Source: Planctomycetota bacterium
GTDB taxonomy: Bacteria; Planctomycetota; Planctomycetia; Gemmatales; Gemmataceae
Reading direction: 5' to 3'
NCBI GenBank assembly: GCA_016872605.1
Contig: VGZI01000007.1
Location: 1-64,000, forward strand
DNA: 64,000 bases
The position numbers were made by a program, and so were the translations under genes. Positions within the stretch are counted from its first letter, which is position 1. Each line of letters starts with the position of its first letter. Below are positions 9,416 through 16,815 of this stretch, piece after piece. The notes under the pieces were generated by a model. That model did no database searches. It had not been told where the DNA came from and saw only the letters and a program-made list of their open reading frames with translations.

Positions 9416-9435
9416 GGTGTTGCCTCATCGCCCTT

Positions 9436-9481
9436 TGCGGCTTCGCGTTCGGACGGCGCCATCCGAGCGCGAAGCCGCAAG
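9436..9481. repeat. Intergenic palindrome, family A (copy 1)
   Basis: Arms of 19 bases, TTGCGGCTTCGCGTTCGGA with one mismatch, around CGGCGCCA. It lies between the ABC ATPase stop and the permease start. The outer arm GCGGCTTCGCG is shared with the copy at 20631-20684. Confidence 0.85.
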
Positions 9482-9485
9482 CGGC

Positions 9486-10259
9486 TCACGTCGTAATCGC
9501 GGTTTCAATCGCCTTGTCGCCGGTCGGCGCGGGCGTGGCGTCTTCTTCGGTCATCTTGAGGAACACGTCTTCGAGCGAGCCGTGCAGGTCGGCGCGCTGG
9601 CGCAACTCGTCGAGCGTGCCGCAGCCGATGAGCTTGCCGTTGTTGATGACGCCGATGCGATCGGAAAGCTGCTCCGCGATGTCGAGCGAGTGCGTTGACA
9701 GAAACACTGTGGCCCCGCGGCGCGTCTCGTTGCGCAATACATCCTTAAGCAAGCGAATGCTGCGCGGATCCAGGCCGACCGTCGGCTCGTCCACGATCAG
9801 CACCAACGGCTCATGCACCAGCGCCGAAGCGAACACCGTGCGCTGCCGCATGCCATGCGAATAGTTTTGGGTCAGATCGTCAACGAACGATTCCAGGCTG
9901 AACAGCTCGATCATCTCCGTGATCTTCTTTGTTGCCTTGTCCGGCGGCATCTGATACATGTCCGCGACGAACTGCAGCAGTTCGCGACCCGTCAGTTTCT
10001 CGTAGAGAAATGGCGTGTCGGGAACATAGCTGATTTGCTGCCTGGCCTCTTCCCCGCGTTCGACAAGATCGAAGCCGGCGATACGGATCGTGCCTTCGGT
10101 GGGAAAGAGCAAACCGCACATCATTTTGATCGTGGTCGTCTTGCCGGCGCCGTTGGGACCGAGGAACGCGAACAACTCGCCGGGCTGAATGGTCAGGTTC
10201 AGATCGCTGACCGCAGGCTTGTTGCCGTAGCTCTTACTGACATGTATGAGTTCGATCAT
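9486..10259 (-). CDS. ABC transporter ATP-binding protein
   Basis: A 257-residue ATPase subunit. Walker A GPNGAGKTT is at about residues 34-42, the Q-loop lies near YVPDTPFLYEKLTG, the signature is the slightly unusual YSHGMRQR (HGMRQ rather than SGGQ), Walker B is LVLIVDEP and the switch histidine is in LSTHSLD. This pattern matches the ABC-2/CcmA-type exporter ATPases. The C-terminal tail after the nucleotide-binding domain is about 40 residues. It is the first gene of a two-gene unit with the permease at 7703-9415. Confidence 0.93.
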   Translation of the reverse strand: MIELIHVSKSYGNKPAVSDLNLTIQPGELFAFLGPNGAGKTTTIKMMCGLLFPTEGTIRIAGFDLVERGEEARQQISYVPDTPFLYEKLTGRELLQFVADMYQMPPDKATKKITEMIELFSLESFVDDLTQNYSHGMRQRTVFASALVHEPLVLIVDEPTVGLDPRSIRLLKDVLRNETRRGATVFLSTHSLDIAEQLSDRIGVINNGKLIGCGTLDELRQRADLHGSLEDVFLKMTEEDATPAPTGDKAIETAITT

Positions 10260-10344
10260 GAGCGTGGCCTATGCCTAGAGTTGAAGTATCCGAACCTCAG
10301 GGATCATCTCAGGGGTTCGGAGTACCTCACCCCTGGGCTTCGGA

Positions 10345-11187
10345 TCACTGTCCCGGCGTTCTTTGTATAGTGAAGTTCATTCCCAATTCGGATTGTTCCT
10401 GCTGCAACACCAAACCATCGGCCTTGCGGACCCAGGTTCGACCGATGAGGTCCTTCTTACCCAGCTCGCGGTACTCGATCTTGAAGCATTGTACCTCGCG
10501 CTGGTCCCACTCGAGCGTGTCAACGGAAACGGCAGCGGTGAGCGTCGAGCCGCTGAGTTGCTTGGCAAACGCCGCCGGTAGTTGCTTTTTGAGCCCTTGC
10601 AACGGGTCTGGCCTGGGAACTTTCCACGTTTGTCCGTCGCGCAACCCGCGCAGCCGATTGAACAGGTGCATCGGATTGACGATGTTGCCGGTCTGATCGA
10701 AACGTATCTCGCCAAAATCAGGCAGTTTTTCTTCGACATCGTTCAGGAAGAAGGTGGGACGGTAGACGCCGTTGGCGACCGCGCCTTTCATCTCCAAACG
10801 AATCTCATCTTTGCTCAGGAGCGGCGCCAAGATCGTGTGTTTCGTGGCGAGTGATTGCAACTTGCCAGCGTCGCTGATGTTGTACTTCACTTCAATCGAG
10901 CGAATCTCGATGCCCAGATAGCTAAACTGGCGAAAGCGATAGGCCGTGCGGAATGTGAAGCTGCGATCGGCATTGGAGATGACCTGGGAAGTTGCTCCGC
11001 CCGTTCGTTTGCCGTTATGCAGGATCGTCCAAGAAATCTGCGGCGAGCCGATCTCGTCGGTCAGGTCGGGCGTGTAGGTGGGCGAAGCGTCCGCAATCAT
11101 CGTCGGAACGACTTCACGGTAAACGAGCCAGCCGGTCATCGTCAGCCAAAACAGGATGATGGCGGCGGTCACGATTCGGGATGGCAT
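10345..11187 (-). CDS. Membrane-anchored protein, unknown function
   Basis: A 280-residue protein with one N-terminal hydrophobic helix (about residues 8-23) and a long exported part that looks beta-rich. No family was recognised with confidence. The alternating segments such as KYNISDAGKL and WDQREVQCFKIEYRE resemble the beta-sheet pattern of DUF3108-like envelope proteins, but that is only an impression. It lies upstream of the ABC transporter pair on the same strand, 85 bases from the ATPase start, so it may belong to the same unit. The divergent gap upstream holds a family A palindrome. Confidence 0.65.
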   Translation of the reverse strand: MPSRIVTAAIILFWLTMTGWLVYREVVPTMIADASPTYTPDLTDEIGSPQISWTILHNGKRTGGATSQVISNADRSFTFRTAYRFRQFSYLGIEIRSIEVKYNISDAGKLQSLATKHTILAPLLSKDEIRLEMKGAVANGVYRPTFFLNDVEEKLPDFGEIRFDQTGNIVNPMHLFNRLRGLRDGQTWKVPRPDPLQGLKKQLPAAFAKQLSGSTLTAAVSVDTLEWDQREVQCFKIEYRELGKKDLIGRTWVRKADGLVLQQEQSELGMNFTIQRTPGQ

Positions 11188-11206
11188 GGCGTCACCTCCG
11201 GCGCGT

Positions 11207-11254
11207 GTTTACGTTTAGCGTTCGCACGGCGCTCGGCAATCGCTAAACGTAAAC
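11207..11254. repeat. Intergenic palindrome, family A (copy 2)
   Basis: Perfect 14-base arms GTTTACGTTTAGCG / CGCTAAACGTAAAC around a 20-base loop. It lies in the divergent gap between the minus-strand unknown (starts 11187) and the plus-strand esterase (starts 11350), and so is one of the few copies not between co-directional genes. Confidence 0.85.
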
Positions 11255-11349
11255 GGCAAATGCCTTGCGAACCGTCGCAACGCACGGTATTTTCAGTAGA
11301 TCATTGTTGCAAGCCGCATCGACATGTTCAAGCATAAAGGATCAGAACG

Positions 11350-13386
11350 ATGCAAAAGACACTACCCTTCCTCGTCGTCGCCGGTTTCATGTTCGCGGTC
11401 GCCGGTCCGCAATTCGCGGCCGCGCAGAAGCCCAAGGAGAAGGGGAAGTTCGATCCGCCCAAGATTTTCGAACCGAGCCAAGAAGTGCTCGATCAAATCC
11501 TGGCCAAGACCGCCCAGCTGGAAGCCAAGATCGAATCGCTGCGAAAAGACAAGAAAACGCACGACCTGTTGCCGGATGTCGAAATCTACCTGCGCGGCGC
11601 TCGCAACATCGTTCGCTTCAAGGAGTACTACAACAAGGACTCCGCGAAATGGACGCTCGATTGCCTTGACGAGGGAATGTTCCGCGCGGAACATTTAGCC
11701 AAGTTGCAAGCACCCTGGACCCACTTGCAGACGCGCAACGTCCTGAGGGCGTATCGCTCGCAAATCGACGGCACCGCGCAGCCGTACGGCGTCACCTATC
11801 CGCTCAGCTTCGACCGCGGCGCCGATCGGGCGAAGAAGTGCCGCGTCGATATCGTGTTGCATGGCCGCAATGCGAGTTTGACCGAGGTGGCGTTTCTCAA
11901 CGCGCACAACGGTAAGAAGAAACCGCCGGCCGATCAGGACTGGATTCAGATCGATATCTTTGGCCGAGGCAACAACGCCTATCGCTGGGCCGGCGAAGCC
12001 GACGTCTTCGAAGCGATGGAAGCGTTCTTCAAAGGCGAGGCGAAGTACGCCGGCGGGCATCAACCTGATCGAAATCGCATTGTCCTGCGCGGCTTCTCGA
12101 TGGGCGGGGCTGGGACCTGGCATCTCGGCCTGCATCACCCCGACAAATGGTGCGTCATGGGCCCCGGCGCCGGCTTCACCACCACCCACGACTACGCCTG
12201 GAAAGGTAAAAAAGACCTGCCCGATTACCAGGAAAAGTGCCTGCGCATCTACGACGCCATCGACTACGTCGAAAACGCCCGCATGATCCCAATCGTCGCC
12301 TACTCCGGAGCCGATGATCCGCAAAAACTCGCCGCTGACAATATCGAGAAGCGCCTGAAGGAGTTGAAGATCGACGCAATGACCCATCTCATCGCGCCGG
12401 GCTTGAAGCACACCTTCCCGGCCGATTGGGTCAAGAAGGCCAACGCGCTTTGGTCCGGCCATGCAAACAAGGGCCGGGCCGAAGCTCCGGCCAAGGTGTC
12501 TTTTGTCACTTACTCGCTTCTCTACTCGTCGGTTGCGGGCGTCGAAATTCAGCGTCTGGACCGGCACTATGAAAAAGCCGTCGTCAACTCGGAAAAAACG
12601 GCGAACGGATTTCGCATCCAGACCGAAAACGTCCGCAGGCTCCTGCTCACCTGGCCTGCGGTGAAAGAAAAGCAATTTGTCGTCAACATCAACGGCCAAG
12701 AACTCAAGACGGTCGCACTCGAACTTCTTCACGGAGGCGAGAAACTGGATGTCAAAGAGCAGGCAATCTGCCTTGAGCGGGAGGGGAAGGAGTGGAAAGC
12801 CACGCAAATGCTGGATGAGCGTGACGAATTGACGGACCGCCTCGTCAAGGTTCACGGGTTGCAAGGCCCGATCGATGATGCTTTCGTCGACTCATTCGTC
12901 TGCGTCCTCGGCAGCGGCGACACCTGGCATCCGGCCACGCAGAAATTCGTCGATGCCAAGGTCACGGCGTTCAGACACGACTGGGCCAAGTACTTTCGCG
13001 GCGAGCTTCCCACCATCGGCGACTACGCGGTAACGCCGAACGAGATCATGGACAAGAACCTGATCCTCTTCGGCGATCCGCAGTCGAACCTGACGTTGGC
13101 CCAGATCTTGCCAAGGCTGCCGCTCAAGTGGACGAAGGACGAAATCGAGTTTGGCGGCAAGAAATACAAGGGGTCGGAGCATGTGCCGGTGCTGATCTTC
13201 CCGAACCCGCTCAATCCCAACAAGTACGTGGTGCTGAACACCGGGCACACCTGGCCGTCGGCGGATTATGCGAAAACGAACGCGCTGCTGTACCCGCGTC
13301 TGGGCGATTACGCGATCCTGCGCATGTCCGACGGAAGCGTCGCGACGGCGGGGTTGTTCGGTGAATTCTGGCGTGTGGAGAAATAA
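11350..13386 (+). CDS. Secreted alpha/beta hydrolase (prolyl oligopeptidase-type esterase)
   Basis: A 678-residue exported hydrolase. The signal peptide MQKTLPFLVVAGFMFAVAG ends near AAAQ. The central domain is a serine hydrolase: the nucleophile motif GFSMGGAGTWH follows NRIVLR, an Asp lies in AYSGADDPQK and a His in APGLKHTFP, the order expected for the S9/esterase fold. A long C-terminal part contains YAVTPNEIMDKNLILFGDP and FPNPLNPNKYVVLNTGHTW, segments seen in planctomycete multi-domain esterases. Substrate unknown. A perfect 20-base palindrome (11676-11695) lies inside the coding region. It is the first of several co-directional genes separated by family A palindromes. Confidence 0.85.
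   Translation: MQKTLPFLVVAGFMFAVAGPQFAAAQKPKEKGKFDPPKIFEPSQEVLDQILAKTAQLEAKIESLRKDKKTHDLLPDVEIYLRGARNIVRFKEYYNKDSAKWTLDCLDEGMFRAEHLAKLQAPWTHLQTRNVLRAYRSQIDGTAQPYGVTYPLSFDRGADRAKKCRVDIVLHGRNASLTEVAFLNAHNGKKKPPADQDWIQIDIFGRGNNAYRWAGEADVFEAMEAFFKGEAKYAGGHQPDRNRIVLRGFSMGGAGTWHLGLHHPDKWCVMGPGAGFTTTHDYAWKGKKDLPDYQEKCLRIYDAIDYVENARMIPIVAYSGADDPQKLAADNIEKRLKELKIDAMTHLIAPGLKHTFPADWVKKANALWSGHANKGRAEAPAKVSFVTYSLLYSSVAGVEIQRLDRHYEKAVVNSEKTANGFRIQTENVRRLLLTWPAVKEKQFVVNINGQELKTVALELLHGGEKLDVKEQAICLEREGKEWKATQMLDERDELTDRLVKVHGLQGPIDDAFVDSFVCVLGSGDTWHPATQKFVDAKVTAFRHDWAKYFRGELPTIGDYAVTPNEIMDKNLILFGDPQSNLTLAQILPRLPLKWTKDEIEFGGKKYKGSEHVPVLIFPNPLNPNKYVVLNTGHTWPSADYAKTNALLYPRLGDYAILRMSDGSVATAGLFGEFWRVEK
11676..11695. 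repeat. AATGTTCCGC palindrome inside the esterase gene
   Basis: A perfect 20-base palindrome, AATGTTCCGC joined to GCGGAACATT, read in frame as MFRAEH within the esterase. A 22-base relative with the core TGCGCG and arms CCATGTTC / GAACATGG lies at 22203-22224 in a non-coding region. Confidence 0.6.
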
Positions 13387-13389
13387 CCC

Positions 13390-13467
13390 GTTTACGTTTA
13401 GCGCTCGCAGGTCGCCGTCCGCGGCATGGCGCCGCCGCAAGGGACCCCGCGAGCGCTAAACGTAAAC
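13390..13467. repeat. Intergenic palindrome, family A (copy 3)
   Basis: Perfect 19-base arms GTTTACGTTTAGCGCTCGC and its complement enclose a 40-base centre that itself contains GGCGCC. It fills nearly all of the space between the esterase stop and the start of the SMP-30 gene. Confidence 0.9.
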
Positions 13468-13481
13468 CAGCGGAGGACATT

Positions 13482-14408
13482 ATGCGATACGTCGCGTTCC
13501 TTTTTCTGGTCCCGATGGTCGCACATGCCGGCGAGACCATCGTCCCGAAGAACGCCAAGCTCCAAAAACTCTGGAGCGAAGGCGAGTTCACCGAAGGCCC
13601 CGCGTATGGCCCCGATCACTGCGTCTATTTCTCCGACATCGGCAATCGCATCATGAAGTTCGATCCGGCCACGGGCAAGACGACCGAGTTCCGCAAGCCG
13701 TCGGGACGGGCCAACGGCAACAAGTTCGATCCAAAGGGCCGGCTCGTCACTTGCGAAGGCGCCAACTCCGGCGGCAATCGCCGCATCACTCGCACCGAGA
13801 AGGATGGCGCGATCACGGTCCTCGCCGACAACTGGAAAGGCAAGAAGTTCAATAGCCCCAACGATCTGGTCATCGACTCCAAAAACCGCGTCTACTTCAC
13901 TGATCCGCGTTACGTCGGCAATGAGCCGCGCGAAATCGATTCCGAAAGCGTCTACCGCATCGATCCCGACAAGACCGTCACGCAGCTCATCTTCCATGTC
14001 GCCAAGCCGAACGGCATCATGCTCGCGCCCGACATGAAGACGCTTTACCTCGCCGACAGCCCGCCGGCGCCTAAAGGCAATCGCTATCTGCTCGCCTACG
14101 CGCTCGACGACGACGGCAAGGTCGGCAAGAAAAAGATCCTACACGACTTCGGCGACGATCGCGGCATCGACGGCATGTGCATCGACATCAAGGGCAACAT
14201 CTACGCCACGGCCGGAAAGGGCAAAACCGGCGGCGTGTACATCTTCAACGCTGACGGCAAGAAGATCGACTTCATCGCAACGCCCGAGACGCCGACCAAC
14301 TGCTGCTTCGGCGGCGACGATCGTCGCATGCTCTACGTCACCGCCGGCAAGTCACTCTATCGCATCCATCTGACGATCGATGGTTTCGCAGTGTATTGGC
14401 CGAAATAA
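13482..14408 (+). CDS. Secreted SMP-30/gluconolactonase family protein
   Basis: A 308-residue exported six-bladed beta-propeller of the SMP-30/gluconolactonase/LRE family, which includes metal-dependent lactonases. The signal peptide is MRYVAFLFLVPMVAHA. Family features follow in order: EGEFTEGPAYGPDHCVYFSDI (metal-binding Glu in the EGP segment), RANGNKFDPKGRL, the NSPNDLVIDSKNRVYFTDP blade with the conserved Asn/Asp, KPNGIMLAPDMKTLYLAD, and DRGIDGMCIDIKGNIYA. It probably hydrolyses a sugar lactone, though the natural substrate is unknown. GGAGG lies close upstream of the ATG. Confidence 0.9.
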   Translation: MRYVAFLFLVPMVAHAGETIVPKNAKLQKLWSEGEFTEGPAYGPDHCVYFSDIGNRIMKFDPATGKTTEFRKPSGRANGNKFDPKGRLVTCEGANSGGNRRITRTEKDGAITVLADNWKGKKFNSPNDLVIDSKNRVYFTDPRYVGNEPREIDSESVYRIDPDKTVTQLIFHVAKPNGIMLAPDMKTLYLADSPPAPKGNRYLLAYALDDDGKVGKKKILHDFGDDRGIDGMCIDIKGNIYATAGKGKTGGVYIFNADGKKIDFIATPETPTNCCFGGDDRRMLYVTAGKSLYRIHLTIDGFAVYWPK

Positions 14409-14419
14409 TGGATTGTTCA

Positions 14420-14457
14420 CGTTTAGCGTTCGCATGGCGCCATGCGAACGCTAAACG
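14420..14457. repeat. Intergenic palindrome, family A (copy 4)
   Basis: A perfect 38-base palindrome with no loop: CGTTTAGCGTTCGCATGGC followed by its exact complement. It lies 11 bases after the SMP-30 stop and ends 17 bases before the next start codon, just ahead of its Shine-Dalgarno AGGAGGA. Confidence 0.92.
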
Positions 14458-14474
14458 CAAGCCAGGAGGACACC

Positions 14475-15380
14475 ATGCCAGACAATGACTCGTCACTTGC
14501 CGTCTTCATCGACTTCGAGAACCTCGCTCTTGGGTTCCAGAACCGGCGCGATCGCTTCGATATCGGTCGCGTGCTGGCCAGGCTGGTTGAAAAGGGAAAA
14601 ATCGTCGTCAAGAAGGCGTACGCCGACTGGAGCCGATTTTCGCCGTATACGCAAGCGCTTCACGAGGCGGCGATCGAGTTGATCGAGATACCCAAGCGCA
14701 TGCAGACGGGAAAGAACTCCGCCGACATCCGGCTCGTCGTCGACGCCATCGACATGGCTTATTCCAAAGAGCACATCGACACGTTCGTGATCGTTTCCGG
14801 CGATTCCGATTTTTCACCGCTCGTGTCAAAGCTCAAGGAGAACGGCAAACACGTCATCGGCCTTGGCATGCAGGATTCGACGTCGGAACTGCTGCGCGAC
14901 AATTGCGACGAGTTCATTTACTACGAAGACCTCGGCAAGGCGCCAACGATGGCGCCGTCGTTGCCCGCGAGTTTGCCCGAGACGAAGAAGAAGGCCTTTA
15001 GCTTGCTGATGGAGTCATGCTTGGCGCTACGGCGCGAGAACAAGGAGAAGCTCGGCGCGTCGATGGTCAAAGACACGATGAAGCGCAAGAAGCCATCGTT
15101 TAACGAGACGTATCATGGCTATCGCAGCTTCAGCGAGTTGTTGCTGGATGCGCAAAAGGAAGGACTGTTGGAACTGGTGATCGACGAGCGCAGCCGAACG
15201 TACGTGGTGACGCGGTTTGGAGCGGAGATGCAGCAGAACGGCCCAGTGATTCCGGTGCTGCGCAAGCGTCGGCGTCGCCGGCCGAGATCGCGATCCGTAG
15301 GTGAACGCTTGCGCGAGGCGCAAGCCGAGACTGCTTCCGAACAGGCGTCCGCACCGGCGCCGGAGACGGGCGAGACCTGA
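14475..15380 (+). CDS. NYN-domain nuclease-like protein with OST-HTH/LOTUS domain
   Basis: A 301-residue protein with two RNA-related domains. Residues of about 8-150 form a PIN-like NYN domain (LabA/DUF88 type): VFIDFENLALG carries the first acidic residues, SADIRLVVDAIDMAY the middle ones and IVSGDSDFSPLVSKL the last, which together make a metal-dependent RNase site in this fold. Residues of about 175-250 (FSLLMESCLALRR to RTYVVTRFG) fit the winged-helix OST-HTH/LOTUS domain that binds RNA. The tail is very basic (RKRRRRRPRSRS). The start at 14475 has an excellent AGGAGGA. A role in RNA decay or defence against foreign RNA is inferred only from the domains. Confidence 0.87.
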   Translation: MPDNDSSLAVFIDFENLALGFQNRRDRFDIGRVLARLVEKGKIVVKKAYADWSRFSPYTQALHEAAIELIEIPKRMQTGKNSADIRLVVDAIDMAYSKEHIDTFVIVSGDSDFSPLVSKLKENGKHVIGLGMQDSTSELLRDNCDEFIYYEDLGKAPTMAPSLPASLPETKKKAFSLLMESCLALRRENKEKLGASMVKDTMKRKKPSFNETYHGYRSFSELLLDAQKEGLLELVIDERSRTYVVTRFGAEMQQNGPVIPVLRKRRRRRPRSRSVGERLREAQAETASEQASAPAPETGET

Positions 15381-15425
15381 CCTCGTCGCTTGCGGCGTAG
15401 CTAATGGAAATCGTGGAGCCCATTC

Positions 15426-16745
15426 TTGTCGGCGGTTGACAATTTTCTGCGGCAGGTTCTGCGGAGCGGTTTGCTCGATCGGGAGCAAATGCAGAAGACG
15501 CTGCGCTCGCTGCCGAAGGAACGCCGGGACGACGTCATTGCGATCTCCGATCACCTGGTGGCGCACCGGCAGTTGACGCGATTCCAGGCGTATAAACTGC
15601 ATCAAGGCATCAGTTTAGGGTTGATGCTCGGGTCTTTTCGCATCTTGACGCCGCTGGGCCGTGGCGGCATGGGGAGCGTTTATTTGGCGTTCGACACGCG
15701 CAATAACCAACACGTCGCGCTCAAGATCCTTCCGCCTCGCGCTGCAAAGCGTGAAGAACGCCTGGTCGCTCGTTTCCAGCGCGAAATGGAATTATCACAG
15801 AAAGTGCAGCATCCACACCTGGCTCGAACGCTGGAAACCGGCGTTATCAAAAACGTCCACTATATTGCCATGGAGTTCATTCCCGGCAAGACACTGTTTC
15901 GCATGGTGTCGTCGCAGGGCACGTTGCTCGTGGCGCGGGCGGCCCATCTGTTCGCCGAGGTTGCGTCGGCACTGGAGCAAGCGCATCGGCAAGGCGTCAT
16001 CCATCGCGACCTAAAGCCGTCCAACATCATGGTGACTCCGTACGATCACGCCAAGGTATTGGACCTTGGGCTGGCGTACACCGAAGGCGAAGAGGTCGAC
16101 GACATCGAGGTGGTCGGTGGGCGCGGCTACATCGTCGGCTCGATCGATTACATGGCCCCGGAGCAAACACGCGATCCGACCGACATCGACGGCCGTGCCG
16201 ACCTCTATGCGCTCGGTTGTTGTCTGTACTTCACGCTGACCGGCCGGCCGCCATTTCCCACAGGGACTAACCAAGAAAAAGTGAAGGCGCATCGCCACGA
16301 GACGCCAACGCCGATCCGAAGCATCAATCCGGAAGTGCCCGAGACGTTCGCGGCGATCGTCAACAAACTGCTGGCCAAGGCGCCGGGCGATCGCTTCGCG
16401 TCAGCGGCGGAGCTTGGCGCCGTCTTGGCGAGTTGGCGGAGCGGCAACGAGAGGCCGCTCGACCAACCGGGCGATCCGGAGTTTACTGAGTGTGTCAACG
16501 CCTTTGTGGATGGCTGGACTGCTCCGGAGCCGTCGGCCAAGGAAGCAACCGCAGACGCCGTGCTGTTTCACGTCGAGGCGGAAGAAAAACCCGTGCAAGA
16601 GGAGGTGCTGTCGCGAACCATTTTCGACGAAGTCGACCGCATCGAACCGCACGTTTGGCTCATCGCCCTGGGCACGCTCGCCATCGGTGCAGTCTTCTTC
16701 TGCGCATTCGGGGCGTGCGTGGTGGTGTGGCTGTCATCGCGGTGA
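15426..16745 (+). CDS. Membrane-anchored Ser/Thr protein kinase
   Basis: A 439-residue Hanks-type kinase. An N-terminal helical region of about 65 residues (LLDREQMQK...AHRQLTRFQAYKLHQG) is typical of Gemmata-type kinases. The catalytic domain has the glycine loop GRGGMGSVY (78-86), Lys100 in VALKIL, HRDLKPSN with Asp195, DLG at 213-215 in place of DFG, and APEQ. One transmembrane helix lies at the extreme C-terminus (about 412-436) with almost nothing beyond it, so there is no external sensor domain. The start is TTG at 15426: an in-frame TAA lies just upstream, GGAG is seven bases before it and the nearest ATG would cut into the N-terminal region. Confidence 0.92.
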   Translation: MSAVDNFLRQVLRSGLLDREQMQKTLRSLPKERRDDVIAISDHLVAHRQLTRFQAYKLHQGISLGLMLGSFRILTPLGRGGMGSVYLAFDTRNNQHVALKILPPRAAKREERLVARFQREMELSQKVQHPHLARTLETGVIKNVHYIAMEFIPGKTLFRMVSSQGTLLVARAAHLFAEVASALEQAHRQGVIHRDLKPSNIMVTPYDHAKVLDLGLAYTEGEEVDDIEVVGGRGYIVGSIDYMAPEQTRDPTDIDGRADLYALGCCLYFTLTGRPPFPTGTNQEKVKAHRHETPTPIRSINPEVPETFAAIVNKLLAKAPGDRFASAAELGAVLASWRSGNERPLDQPGDPEFTECVNAFVDGWTAPEPSAKEATADAVLFHVEAEEKPVQEEVLSRTIFDEVDRIEPHVWLIALGTLAIGAVFFCAFGACVVVWLSSR

Positions 16746-16815
16746 CGAGCGTTCAGCGGCGTCATTGCCTACAATGACGAGAAGGCCCACAGGACGCACG
16801 AAGGAGACCCGCACG

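Noticed and set aside
16414-16815. Upstream in-frame extension of pcrA
   Set aside because: It overlaps the kinase gene for over 300 bases and lacks homology; the ATG at 16816 has a proper ribosome binding site and the helicase begins there.
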